DNA from: JANWXD01 sp037446115
GTDB taxonomy: Bacteria > Acidobacteriota > Terriglobia > Bryobacterales > Bryobacteraceae
Assembly: GCA_037446115.1 (NCBI GenBank)
Contig: JBBIJF010000018.1
Span: 1 to 64,000, forward strand
DNA length: 64,000 nucleotides
Reading direction: 5' to 3'
Shown: positions 35,585 to 43,650 of the stretch, one piece after another
How positions within the stretch are numbered: the stretch's first letter is position 1
Layout: each line of letters begins with the position of its first letter
Notes under the pieces: generated by a model
Database searches by the model: none
What the model saw: only the letters and a program-made list of their open reading frames with translations
What the model was told of the DNA's origin: nothing
Translations under genes and position numbers: made by a program

Positions 35585-37363
35585 TCAATCCGGGCGGTAT
35601 TCGGCCGGCAGCGGGCCGCCCTCGACCAGCCGGGCTTTCAGTTCGCGGGCGTGCGAGCACTGTCCGCGGTACTGGAAGCCCGGGCAGCTGCAAGTGACAT
35701 CGCCCGTGGCGTCGCACTCGAGCAGATACGAAACGTCCGGCCGCGAGTTGCTGGCGATACGCCAGCGGCGGGCGTGCCGGCCCGCCAGGACCTGCGCCAG
35801 CAGGCGGATCGCTTGCTCCAGCCCCTCGGCGGGCAGCTCTGTGTGGGGGCGGTCGGAGAACGCCGTGTCGGCCGTGAACGTGTCCGCCGCCTCGCGCAGC
35901 AGGCGGGCCGCGTCTTCCGGGGTCAGCTCGCGGTGCGTCAGGTCGGCGAGATTTGGGGAAATACGCGCCAGGGCCTGTTCCAACTCGGTCAGGACATCCC
36001 GCGTGGCCGCTTCCAGCGCCTCGCCTTCCACGACGGCCTGGACGAGCGCCATTTTGACGCGCAGCACCTGCGCCACGAAGTCGTCCAAGGTGCCCGGCGC
36101 CGTCACGTAGGTCACATTCAGTGTGGCTGTCTGGCCGATGCGGTAGGCGCGATCCTCGGCCTGCCAGTGGTTGGCGGGCACCCAGTCGAGATCGTTGAAA
36201 ACGACCTGGCGGGCGGCCGTGAGGTTCAGCCCCACGCCGCCGGCCAGGATGTTGGCGACGCAGACCCGGACGCGGTCCTCGTTTTGGAAGCGATCCACCA
36301 GCTGCTGCCGCCGCCGCGCCGGCGTGGCGCCGGTGAGCACCACGGCCTGCGGGCCCAGTTTGCCGGCGATCGTGCGTATGGGCTCGTCGAAACAGGAGAA
36401 CACCAGCACCTTCTCGCCCTGCTGCACAGCACCTTGCACGAAGTCCAGCGTGCTGGCGGTCTTGGCCACGGCCAGCTGACGGCGAGCCCGGCTGAGTTGG
36501 GCGAGGAGGCGCAGCCGGTCCTTGCTCTGGTGCGCGGCCGAGGCCTCACCGCGCAGGTTGGCCAGCAGGAGCCCCACCACGCGCGCCATTTCGGCGGCTC
36601 CGATGCCGGGCCGCACCTCCACCGGCAGCCACTGCCGCAGCTTCGGCGGCAGCGCCAGCACCTGGTCTTTGCTCCGCCTGAGCATGACGCCGTGCAGCTG
36701 TACGGCCAGCTCATCGAGGTTGGAGGCCCCGTCGGTGACCCAGCCGTAGCCGTTGTGGCGGGCGTCGCAGTAGCGCTTGGCGAAGGCGAGGAAGCTCCGG
36801 CCCAGCGGGTGGCCGACCAGTTGCAGCAGCGGGAACAGGTCGCGTGGGCGGTTGGTGAGCGGTGTGCCGGTAAGCGCGTACACGGCCGCGTCAGGCGGGG
36901 CAGCCTCGACCAGCAGCCGCGCCATGCGACTGCGGATGCTCGTGTGGTTCTTCAGATAATGCGCCTCGTCGAAGATGAGCGCCTGCCAGGGGACGCGGGC
37001 GAGTTCGTGGACGTAGCGGGACAGCAGGTCGTAGTTGATCACCGTCCAGATGCCTTCGGCCGCGCGCAGCGGCTGACCTCCCTGAAGGATCTCGACGCGT
37101 GCCCCGGGCTCGACCGTGCGGATCTCACGCGCCCAGTTGAGCTTCACCGAGGCGGGGCAGACGACCAGCCACGGGCCGCGCGACGCCACATGGCGTGCCG
37201 CCAGGATTGACTGCCGCGTCTTGCCGAGGCCCATATCATCAGCCAGAATCGCGCGGCGCCGGCCGAGGAGGAAGGCGATGCCTTCCACTTGGTGGGGGAA
37301 AAGACCGGCGGCGAGCTGGCGGGCCTGTTCGAGTGCCGGAGAATGTTGAGCCGTCACAGCCAT
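35585..37363 (-). CDS. SNF2-family helicase with C-terminal SWIM zinc finger
   Basis: A 592-residue DNA translocase. The N-terminal RecA lobe has Walker A DDMGLGKT (42-49), DEAH (132-135) and LTGTPLTN. The C-terminal lobe has VFSCFDEPIRTIAGKL, ILAGGVGLNLTAA and the arginine-finger motif QAEDRAYRIGQT. The end of the protein is a SWIM finger (CSCPGFQYRGQCSHA, C-x-C then C-x-H). The layout recalls SMARCAL1/HARP-like annealing helicases and helicases linked to mobile or defence loci, but no nuclease or methylase gene is beside it. The ATG at 37363 was chosen for its GGGAG ribosome binding site; upstream in-frame codons have none. The flanking genes are unrelated. Confidence 0.85.
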   Translation of the reverse strand: MAVTAQHSPALEQARQLAAGLFPHQVEGIAFLLGRRRAILADDMGLGKTRQSILAARHVASRGPWLVVCPASVKLNWAREIRTVEPGARVEILQGGQPLRAAEGIWTVINYDLLSRYVHELARVPWQALIFDEAHYLKNHTSIRSRMARLLVEAAPPDAAVYALTGTPLTNRPRDLFPLLQLVGHPLGRSFLAFAKRYCDARHNGYGWVTDGASNLDELAVQLHGVMLRRSKDQVLALPPKLRQWLPVEVRPGIGAAEMARVVGLLLANLRGEASAAHQSKDRLRLLAQLSRARRQLAVAKTASTLDFVQGAVQQGEKVLVFSCFDEPIRTIAGKLGPQAVVLTGATPARRRQQLVDRFQNEDRVRVCVANILAGGVGLNLTAARQVVFNDLDWVPANHWQAEDRAYRIGQTATLNVTYVTAPGTLDDFVAQVLRVKMALVQAVVEGEALEAATRDVLTELEQALARISPNLADLTHRELTPEDAARLLREAADTFTADTAFSDRPHTELPAEGLEQAIRLLAQVLAGRHARRWRIASNSRPDVSYLLECDATGDVTCSCPGFQYRGQCSHARELKARLVEGGPLPAEYRPD

Positions 37364-37516
37364 AGGGATGCTCCCAGGGTTGTCCACACCAGTATGCTCA
37401 GCTGAGTGGCTCACTGGATGAGCCTGTCGCGGTTGGCTCCTCAGCCGGAAGGTGGGGTCCCGGCCCGGGGTGGGGCCTCGTTCACACCAACCATGGGTTC
37501 AGTCGGAAACCCGTTT

Positions 37517-38875
37517 TTACTCAAGGCCGAACTCGCGCAGTTTGTCATAGAGCAAGCGGCGGTTGATCTTGAGGAGCTCCGCCGCCCGTGTCCGGTTGCC
37601 GCCGCTCGCCTGGAGCGCGCGCACGATCATCGAGCGCTCCAGTTTCCGTACGGCTTCGTGCATGCCTTCGTCGAGAGGAATGGTCGAAAACGGATCGGCG
37701 GAGCGCAGGCCTGCCCCTTCTTCGACGTGCTCGGGGAGGATCAAACCGCCGCGGCTCAACACGAGCGCCCGTTCCAGGCAGTGCTCGAGTTCCCGGACAT
37801 TGCCGGGCCAGGAACGGGCGCGCAAGGCGGTCAAAGCCTCGGGGGCGAGGGCCGGAAGGGGCAGCTTCAAGCGGGCGGCACAGCGCCGCAGGAGGAACTC
37901 GGCCAGCTCCGGCAGGTCTTCCATGCGTTCGCGCAGCGGCGGGACCCGGAGGATGACCACCTTGAGCCGGTAATAGAGGTCTTCGCGGAAGCGCCCCTCG
38001 CCGACGGCCCGTTCCAGGTCCTGATGGGTGGCCGCCAGCACCCGCACATCCAGAGGAATGGGGGTGTTCGATCCGAGCCGCTCAATCGTGTGATCCTGTA
38101 GCACCCTCAGGAGCTTGGCCTGCGTGGCGGGGCTGAGTTCGCCGATCTCGTCGAGGAAGATGGTTCCGCCGTTGGCGAATTCGAACTTGCCGATGCGCCG
38201 CTGCAGGGCGCCGGTGAACGCTCCCCGCTCGTAGCCGAACAGCTCTGCCTCGAGGAGTGTTTCCGGGATGCCGGCGCAATTGACTTTGACGAGCCTGCGG
38301 CCGGCGCGGCGGCTGTGGGCGTGAATGGCTTCGGCCACGAGTTCCTTGCCGGCGCCGGATTCTCCGAGAATGAGCACCGTGGATTCGGCGGGGGCCACTT
38401 GGCCGATGAGCTTGTAGAGGCGCTGCATGGCCGGGGAACGTCCCACCATCTCGGCGGGGTGGGAGGCGGCCTCGAGCCGGTAGGCTTCCAGCTCCTCCAT
38501 GCGGCGCCGGTTTTCGACCGCGCGGGCCAGCTGGATGCGGAGTTCGTCGAAGTGCACGGGCTTGATGAGGTAGTCGAAGGCGCCGAGCGCCATGGCTTCA
38601 ATGGCTACGGCGCTTGAGCCGTAGGCGGTCATCACCAGGACCACGGGAGGCGAGGGTTGCGCCTGCAGCTGCCGCAGTACGTCCAGGCCGTCTTTGCCGG
38701 GCAGCCGGATGTCGAGCAGGACGGCGTCGAACGTTCGTTCGGCAAGCAACCGTAACGTTTCCTCACCGTCGGCCGCCGTGAGGACCTCGTAGCCTTCGTC
38801 CTCGAGCAGCGCGCGCAGCGATTCCCGGGCCTGCGCTTCGTCTTCGGCGACGAGTACGGATCCCCTGGGTCTCAT
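37517..38875 (-). CDS. NtrC-family sigma-54-dependent response regulator
   Basis: A 452-residue transcription activator with a receiver domain (phosphoacceptor D55 in LLDIRLPG), an AAA+ domain with Walker A GESGAGKE (171-178) and the sigma-54-contacting GAFTGA loop (218-223), and a Fis-type HTH at about 410-452. The start overlaps the stop of the sensor kinase gene by four bases, so sensor and regulator are co-translated. It is the promoter-distal gene of the four-gene operon that starts with the receptor at 43472. It probably activates RpoN-dependent promoters, possibly including its own operon. Confidence 0.95.
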   Translation of the reverse strand: MRPRGSVLVAEDEAQARESLRALLEDEGYEVLTAADGEETLRLLAERTFDAVLLDIRLPGKDGLDVLRQLQAQPSPPVVLVMTAYGSSAVAIEAMALGAFDYLIKPVHFDELRIQLARAVENRRRMEELEAYRLEAASHPAEMVGRSPAMQRLYKLIGQVAPAESTVLILGESGAGKELVAEAIHAHSRRAGRRLVKVNCAGIPETLLEAELFGYERGAFTGALQRRIGKFEFANGGTIFLDEIGELSPATQAKLLRVLQDHTIERLGSNTPIPLDVRVLAATHQDLERAVGEGRFREDLYYRLKVVILRVPPLRERMEDLPELAEFLLRRCAARLKLPLPALAPEALTALRARSWPGNVRELEHCLERALVLSRGGLILPEHVEEGAGLRSADPFSTIPLDEGMHEAVRKLERSMIVRALQASGGNRTRAAELLKINRRLLYDKLREFGLE

Positions 38876-40335
38876 GCGTACACACTCCGCACGGGGAGGC
38901 GCAGCCGGAAGGTGGTGCCTGCCGGGCCGGTCTCGAAATCCAGTTCGCCGCCGTGCCGGCCAACGATTTCCCGCGACACGGCGAGGCCCAGACCCGTACC
39001 GTCCGGTTTGGTGGTGAAAAACGCGTCAAAGACGTAGGGCCGGACTTCTTCCGGGATGCCGGGTCCCTGGTCCGTGACGGTGATCAGGATCGCCTCATGC
39101 TGCGCCGTGCACCGCACTTCGACGGCCTGACCTGACGGCGAGGCTTCGACAGCATTCAACAGCAGGTTGAGCAGCACCTGCTGGATCTGGGCGGCATCCA
39201 CTTCGGCCGGCAGCACGTTTTGGGGAGGAGGGCGGAGTCTGACGTCCACGCCTTTGGGGCGTGCAGACTCGGCGGCCATGCGCACGGCCTGCTCGATGAC
39301 GGGCAGCAGGTCCTGGAGGCGCCGGTCCGCCGGTGCGGCCTTGCCGAAGGCGAGCAGGCGCGTCAAGATGGCGTCCAGGCGATCCACTTGTCCGAGGGCC
39401 GCCTCCACGTCCTCCGGGCGCGCGGCGCCCTTTTCCATGCGGCGCCGGTGCAGCTCCAGGGTGAGGCGGAGAGAGTTGAGCGGGTTGCGGATCTCGTGGG
39501 CCACCACGGCCACGAGCTTGCCGAGCACGGCCAGCCGGTCCTGGCGCCGTAGTTCGCTTTCGAGTGCGGCGCGGCGGCCGGCCATCTGATTCACCGCTTG
39601 TGCGATTTCTCCGAGCTCGCCGGGGATGGCGGGCAGGCGGTAAGAGAAATCCTGCTCCAGGCGGCGCAGGCCGCCGCGGATGGTCTGCACTCCGGAGCGG
39701 AGGAACAGCCAGACGGACAAGGTGCCGGCGATGCCCAAGGCGGCCGACAGCGCCAGTGCGGCGGTCCAGGCGGTGCGCCGGCCCGTTCCGGGTTCGTCCG
39801 TCCATGAGATGTGCTTGAGGGTCCAGGCGGTCGCCTCGCGGTCGCCAGCCGGTTCGGCCGCGGCCACGGCCCGCTCTCCGTTCCAGGATGCGCTCCGGGT
39901 GACGAGCCTGTTGCGGGCGCGGGCCTGCGCCACCGTTTCCGCGATGAGGGCCTTTTCCTGCGGGTGGAGTGCCTTTCCGGCGGCCCCGGTGGGAAAGACA
40001 TATCCGGCCAAGCGACCGGGCGCGAGGTAGAAGCCGCCTTGCATTCCTTCGTAGGGGCGGAGAACGGCTGCGCCGAGTCCGCGCAGCGAGATGTCCTGGG
40101 CCTCGAAGGGAAGTTCGGCCAGCGCCTCGCCGCCGTAGGCCAGGCGGTCGCGGAACTGCTCGCTCAGTTCGCGGCAGGCGGCGATGGCCTGAAGGCGCGC
40201 CTCCTCCAGCAGCTTGCTTTCGGTGCCGCGAACGACTTCGCGCACGAGCAGGAAGGCCAGTGCGAGCGTGGCTGCGGAGGCCAGCGTGATGATGGAGACC
40301 TGAACGCGAAAGCTCGCGGGAACGGGCCAGGGCAC
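38872..40335 (-). CDS. Sensor histidine kinase, two-TM, HAMP
   Basis: A 487-residue membrane histidine kinase. TM1 is at about 13-33, a periplasmic sensor of about 155 residues follows, TM2 is at 190-213, then HAMP, a dimerisation domain with HEIRNPL (H280 phosphoacceptor), and an HATPase domain with LLNLLLNAVEAS, DQGPGIPEE and FFTTKPDGTGLGLA. The kinase belongs to the NtrB/AtoS-like group that pairs with NtrC-type regulators. A GTG at 40335 was chosen as the start, eight bases after the stop of the previous gene, with a GGAG 10 bases upstream. Open sequence upstream overlaps that gene and is shadow. The periplasmic domain carries no recognised ligand-binding family. Confidence 0.93.
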   Translation of the reverse strand: MPWPVPASFRVQVSIITLASAATLALAFLLVREVVRGTESKLLEEARLQAIAACRELSEQFRDRLAYGGEALAELPFEAQDISLRGLGAAVLRPYEGMQGGFYLAPGRLAGYVFPTGAAGKALHPQEKALIAETVAQARARNRLVTRSASWNGERAVAAAEPAGDREATAWTLKHISWTDEPGTGRRTAWTAALALSAALGIAGTLSVWLFLRSGVQTIRGGLRRLEQDFSYRLPAIPGELGEIAQAVNQMAGRRAALESELRRQDRLAVLGKLVAVVAHEIRNPLNSLRLTLELHRRRMEKGAARPEDVEAALGQVDRLDAILTRLLAFGKAAPADRRLQDLLPVIEQAVRMAAESARPKGVDVRLRPPPQNVLPAEVDAAQIQQVLLNLLLNAVEASPSGQAVEVRCTAQHEAILITVTDQGPGIPEEVRPYVFDAFFTTKPDGTGLGLAVSREIVGRHGGELDFETGPAGTTFRLRLPVRSVYA

Positions 40336-40342
40336 GGCGGGG

Positions 40343-40942
40343 TCACTCCAGCCTCGGCGGTTCGGGAATGCGGACCGCCGCCTGGGCGAGTTTCTCCAGG
40401 GCGCTGACAATTTCGCCGGCCGCCTCGCCGAGTTTCTGCGCCCGGCGGTACTGCCGCGCGTCGTAGGCCCGGCGGGCCTGCTGGTACAGGCTCCGGGCAT
40501 GCTGGACGTAGAGGGGCGCATCCGGCTCCCGGCTCAGTTGCGCGAAGTATTCGGCCTGGCGGACACGGAAATAGTAGCGCTGCAGGTCCAGGGCGGCTTC
40601 GCGCTGGGAGGCCTCTGCCGGCTGTCGTTGCGGCGTGCGGCTCTCGAAGAGCTCTTCGCTCGCCTCGAGCAGATCGTCGGCGGCGCGGAGCAGGCGATCA
40701 AAGACGTAGTCGTCGGCCCGTGCGCCACGGGCTCGTTCCAGGATGGCGGCGGCGCGCGCATGCAGGAAATCGTGTTCCGGCGCCGCGCCGGACCGCGCCA
40801 GACGCCGGTTGAGTCTGCGCGACATTTCCTCGAGTTTTTCTTCCTGCCTCCGCTCGCGCTTGCGGTCCTGCTGCGCGGCGGTGATGTCGCAGCTCACGGC
40901 CGCCAGGGCGGCCACGATCCAACCGAGCCAAAGAATTTTCAC
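40343..40942 (-). CDS. Small exported protein of unknown function, possible lipoprotein
   Basis: A 199-residue protein with a signal peptide and a possible lipobox-like cysteine at residue 18 (LAAVSC). It is otherwise alpha-helical and highly charged (Arg/Glu rich), with two predicted helical-hairpin regions: DYVFDRLLRAADDLLEASEE and YYFRVRQAEYFAQLSRE. No family was recognised. It sits between the receptor (20-base gap) and the sensor kinase (8-base gap). This position suggests it relays a signal from the receptor plug to the periplasmic sensor domain, or is an accessory of either (inference). Confidence 0.7.
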   Translation of the reverse strand: MKILWLGWIVAALAAVSCDITAAQQDRKRERRQEEKLEEMSRRLNRRLARSGAAPEHDFLHARAAAILERARGARADDYVFDRLLRAADDLLEASEELFESRTPQRQPAEASQREAALDLQRYYFRVRQAEYFAQLSREPDAPLYVQHARSLYQQARRAYDARQYRRAQKLGEAAGEIVSALEKLAQAAVRIPEPPRLE

Positions 40943-40961
40943 CGGTTCATCTCATGGGATA

Positions 40962-43472
40962 TCAGAATTTCAGCTCGAGGGAAACCTGAAGGCGCCGAGG
41001 AGCCTCGGCAGCCACCGGACGTCCGAAAAACGGGGAACTTTGGTTACCTATGAGGCGCGTTGGATTGACCCGGTTGAGGACGTTGAAGGCGTCCACAGCC
41101 AGCTCGACGGCGGGCGGCTCGCCGCTACCGTCGGGGCTTCGGAAAGGAAACGCCCGGGACCAGCGCAGGTCCAGGTTGAAGGCGCCGGGACCACGCAGTC
41201 CGTTCCGGCTTGCCCCGGCAGGGCGGTCCAGCGCTCGGCCGTCACGGTTGTCGTCCCGTCCGGTGGTGAGCGTGTACGGCTGCCCGGACGCCGCTTCCAC
41301 GATCGCACCCAGCGCGAACCACCGCCCTGCGCGAAAGCGGCCGTAGGCGCGGAAGCGATGGCGGCGGTCGAAACTTGCCGGACCCCACTCGCCGCTCAAA
41401 TCGTGGCTGTCGGCGGGGAAGGATTCCGGACCGTCCGTGTCATTTTCGGCGCGGCCGAGTTCGTAAATGAGAGCGCCCGTAAACCAGCGGGCCAGTTCGC
41501 CGCGCAGGCCTACTTCCACGGCATGGGCCGTCAGAGCCGCCGAGCCCTCGATCTGCTGGATGACGGCCGCCGAGGGATCCGGCCGCAGGTACCAGGGCGG
41601 AAGGGGGGCGTTGAGGTCACGCGAGCGGAGCAGGCCGCTGCCCCGGATGCCGGAATAGTGCAGCGTGAGTGCGGTTTTGGGCTTCAGTTCGAGTTCGATC
41701 CCGGTACTGTAGTGCAGGAGCCGGGGCAGCCGAAGTCGTTCTTGGAGGCGGACCTGGTTCGGGGGCAAGGCAAGGGGCGAGCCTGCGGCGTGGGGAAATG
41801 AGGGATCGAGGATGAGGATTTCCCGCAGGCGGCGGCCATCCAACAGGAGCGAGTCTTGCACGGCGCCGGCCGGCAGGCGGGAATAGTACAACCCCGAGCC
41901 GGCGCGCAGGAGCAACTGGGGATGCGGCGACCAGGCTGCCGCCAGGCGGGGCGCGAGGTTTTTATACCGGCGCGGGTGGCTGTGGCCTTCCCACCGCAGA
42001 CCGATTGCGAGCGAAAGGTTGTTTTGGAGCCGCACGTCGTCTTGCACAAACCCGGCCACCACGGTCTTCCAGAAACGCGCGCGGCCGTCTCCTTGGCGCC
42101 GGCTGAAGGAGAACGGACGGCCTTCGAGAAAATCCGCCAGCGAAGAGAAGCGGAACACGCCGTCGTGCATCCGGAGGTCCGCCACGGCCCAGCGGGCGAA
42201 TTCGGGGAACTGAAGCCCGGCGCGGATCGAGTGCCTTCCCGCGGCGGCTGCGTAGGCCTGGCTGAGTTCGATCCGCTGCCGCCGCAGGGTGTAGTCCTGC
42301 TGCGCGCTGCCCGCCGTGAATGCGTCGAGAACGACCAATCGCGGCACGCCTGTATGCAGGCTGTTGCGGGCGACCTTCTCCGACTCCCAGCGCAGGTGGA
42401 GCTCATGCAGGGCCGCCGGGCCGGCGAGTGCGCGCCAGCTCAGGCGGAGCCCGTGTTCTCGCTCCTGATCCCGGTAGGCGGTCTCGGGCAGATCAAAGCC
42501 GCCGGCGCCTGCCAGCGCCGTTTCTCGGTCCAGATCATAGCGCAGGAGCAGCGCGCCGCCGCTCGTCAGATCTTTTCGGAGTGTGAGCGAAAGTTCGGTC
42601 TCGCGCTCCGGCTGCGGGGTTTGCAGATTGACCAATCCCTGCGGGGTTCTGGCAAAGACGGTAGCCCACTCGTCCTGTTCGGAACGTTCGGCGCTCAGAA
42701 GGAACGTCGTTCTGGCTCCGAGCGGCAGGGGGCCGGTCAGGTGGCCCTCGAAGATGCGCCGCTGTTCCGGCGGACGCTCGGAGGCAAACGCATTGCGGGC
42801 ATTCAAGCGGTGGTCCCGGAAGACAAACGCGGCCGTGCCGTGCAGGCGGGCCGCGCCTTGGCGTGTGATGAATTCGATGCGCCCCCGGCCGGGGTTGCCG
42901 AACTCGGCCGAATACGGATTCCGGTTGATGCGCACTTCTTGGACGGCCGAGCGTGTGACTGCCACGCGGTTTGTCTCCATGCCGTCCACCACGAGCGCCG
43001 CAGCGCCGAGGGCGGGATCGAGATAGCGCGCCGCCAGGTTGAGGGGGTCGCGGTCCAACGATGGCAAGCCGTCGAGCAGTTCGGGGTTGAAGGCGATGCG
43101 GTCTCTGTTGGCCTCCGGGTTGACGCTGAGCTGCTCCGGCTCGCCGCTCACGGTCATTTGCTGGCGCACCGGCGCCAGGCGCAGCGCGATCCGCACGGGC
43201 GCCGAGCCGGGCTCCGCGGGAACGGAGACGGGCTGGAAATGTTCGTGCTCGACATCCACCCTACAGGGGCGGCCGTAGATGGCCGGCAGGCGGAAGCGGC
43301 CCTCGGCGTCCGTTGTCGTGGTTGCCTCGTTCCGGCCGTCGCAACGCAGACGGACGAGTGCGGAAGGCACGGAAGCACCGCTCGGATCGAGCACCCGGCC
43401 GCGGAGCTCCGCTGCAACCTGGGCGAGCAGCGGAAAGGCGGACAGCAGACCCACCACGGGCAGGCGCGGCAT
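40962..43472 (-). CDS. Oar-like TonB-dependent-receptor-type outer-membrane protein
   Basis: An 836-residue protein with a signal peptide, an N-terminal carboxypeptidase-regulatory-like Ig domain (LRGRVLDPSGASVPSALVRL near residue 22), a plug-like segment (LVVDGMETNRV, NPYSAEFGNPGRGRIEF) and a long beta-barrel ending in LQVSLELKF with the terminal Phe expected for Bam-dependent insertion. No TonB box is evident. This architecture is expanded in Acidobacteriota, but it is usually found alone or with hydrolases. Here it heads an operon with a small exported protein, a histidine kinase and an NtrC regulator, which suggests a sensing role. The start ATG at 43472 lacks an obvious ribosome binding site. 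Confidence 0.88.
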   Translation of the reverse strand: MPRLPVVGLLSAFPLLAQVAAELRGRVLDPSGASVPSALVRLRCDGRNEATTTTDAEGRFRLPAIYGRPCRVDVEHEHFQPVSVPAEPGSAPVRIALRLAPVRQQMTVSGEPEQLSVNPEANRDRIAFNPELLDGLPSLDRDPLNLAARYLDPALGAAALVVDGMETNRVAVTRSAVQEVRINRNPYSAEFGNPGRGRIEFITRQGAARLHGTAAFVFRDHRLNARNAFASERPPEQRRIFEGHLTGPLPLGARTTFLLSAERSEQDEWATVFARTPQGLVNLQTPQPERETELSLTLRKDLTSGGALLLRYDLDRETALAGAGGFDLPETAYRDQEREHGLRLSWRALAGPAALHELHLRWESEKVARNSLHTGVPRLVVLDAFTAGSAQQDYTLRRQRIELSQAYAAAAGRHSIRAGLQFPEFARWAVADLRMHDGVFRFSSLADFLEGRPFSFSRRQGDGRARFWKTVVAGFVQDDVRLQNNLSLAIGLRWEGHSHPRRYKNLAPRLAAAWSPHPQLLLRAGSGLYYSRLPAGAVQDSLLLDGRRLREILILDPSFPHAAGSPLALPPNQVRLQERLRLPRLLHYSTGIELELKPKTALTLHYSGIRGSGLLRSRDLNAPLPPWYLRPDPSAAVIQQIEGSAALTAHAVEVGLRGELARWFTGALIYELGRAENDTDGPESFPADSHDLSGEWGPASFDRRHRFRAYGRFRAGRWFALGAIVEAASGQPYTLTTGRDDNRDGRALDRPAGASRNGLRGPGAFNLDLRWSRAFPFRSPDGSGEPPAVELAVDAFNVLNRVNPTRLIGNQSSPFFGRPVAAEAPRRLQVSLELKF

Positions 43473-43486
43473 TGCACCCGTAAGAG

Positions 43487-43502
43487 GGCACGGGGCGGGC
43501 CA
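43487..43502 (-). promoter_or_regulatory. Candidate sigma-54 (-24/-12) element upstream of receptor operon
   Basis: Read on the minus strand, the sequence is TGGCCCGCCCCGTGCC. It has GG and GC elements separated by exactly 10 bases and matches TGGCxCG-N4-xTGC with one mismatch in each box. Its predicted start site would fall only a few bases before the ATG at 43472, so the RNA would be almost leaderless. This makes the assignment uncertain. It is notable because the operon it precedes encodes its own sigma-54 activator. Confidence 0.3.
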
Positions 43503-43650
43503 AACTTCCCGTCGAAGCTACAGTGACTTAGAGCTCGTCACATCCTTGCGGCCGTCCGCTTTCCACACAGGCACCGTTCGCCCGCCTCACGGTTCCGGCG
43601 GCTCGGCCGTGTTTTCCGACTGACGCAGCTTCTTCCTTTCCAGGGCACGC

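Noticed and set aside
41856..43526. Plus-strand open frame of over 550 codons opposite the smaller receptor
   Set aside because: Antisense to a clearly recognisable barrel protein and rich in low-complexity His/Arg/Gly; no ribosome binding site.
43473..43650. A gene in the 178-base gap between the two receptors
   Set aside because: No frame has a start with a ribosome binding site; only the candidate sigma-54 element is noteworthy.
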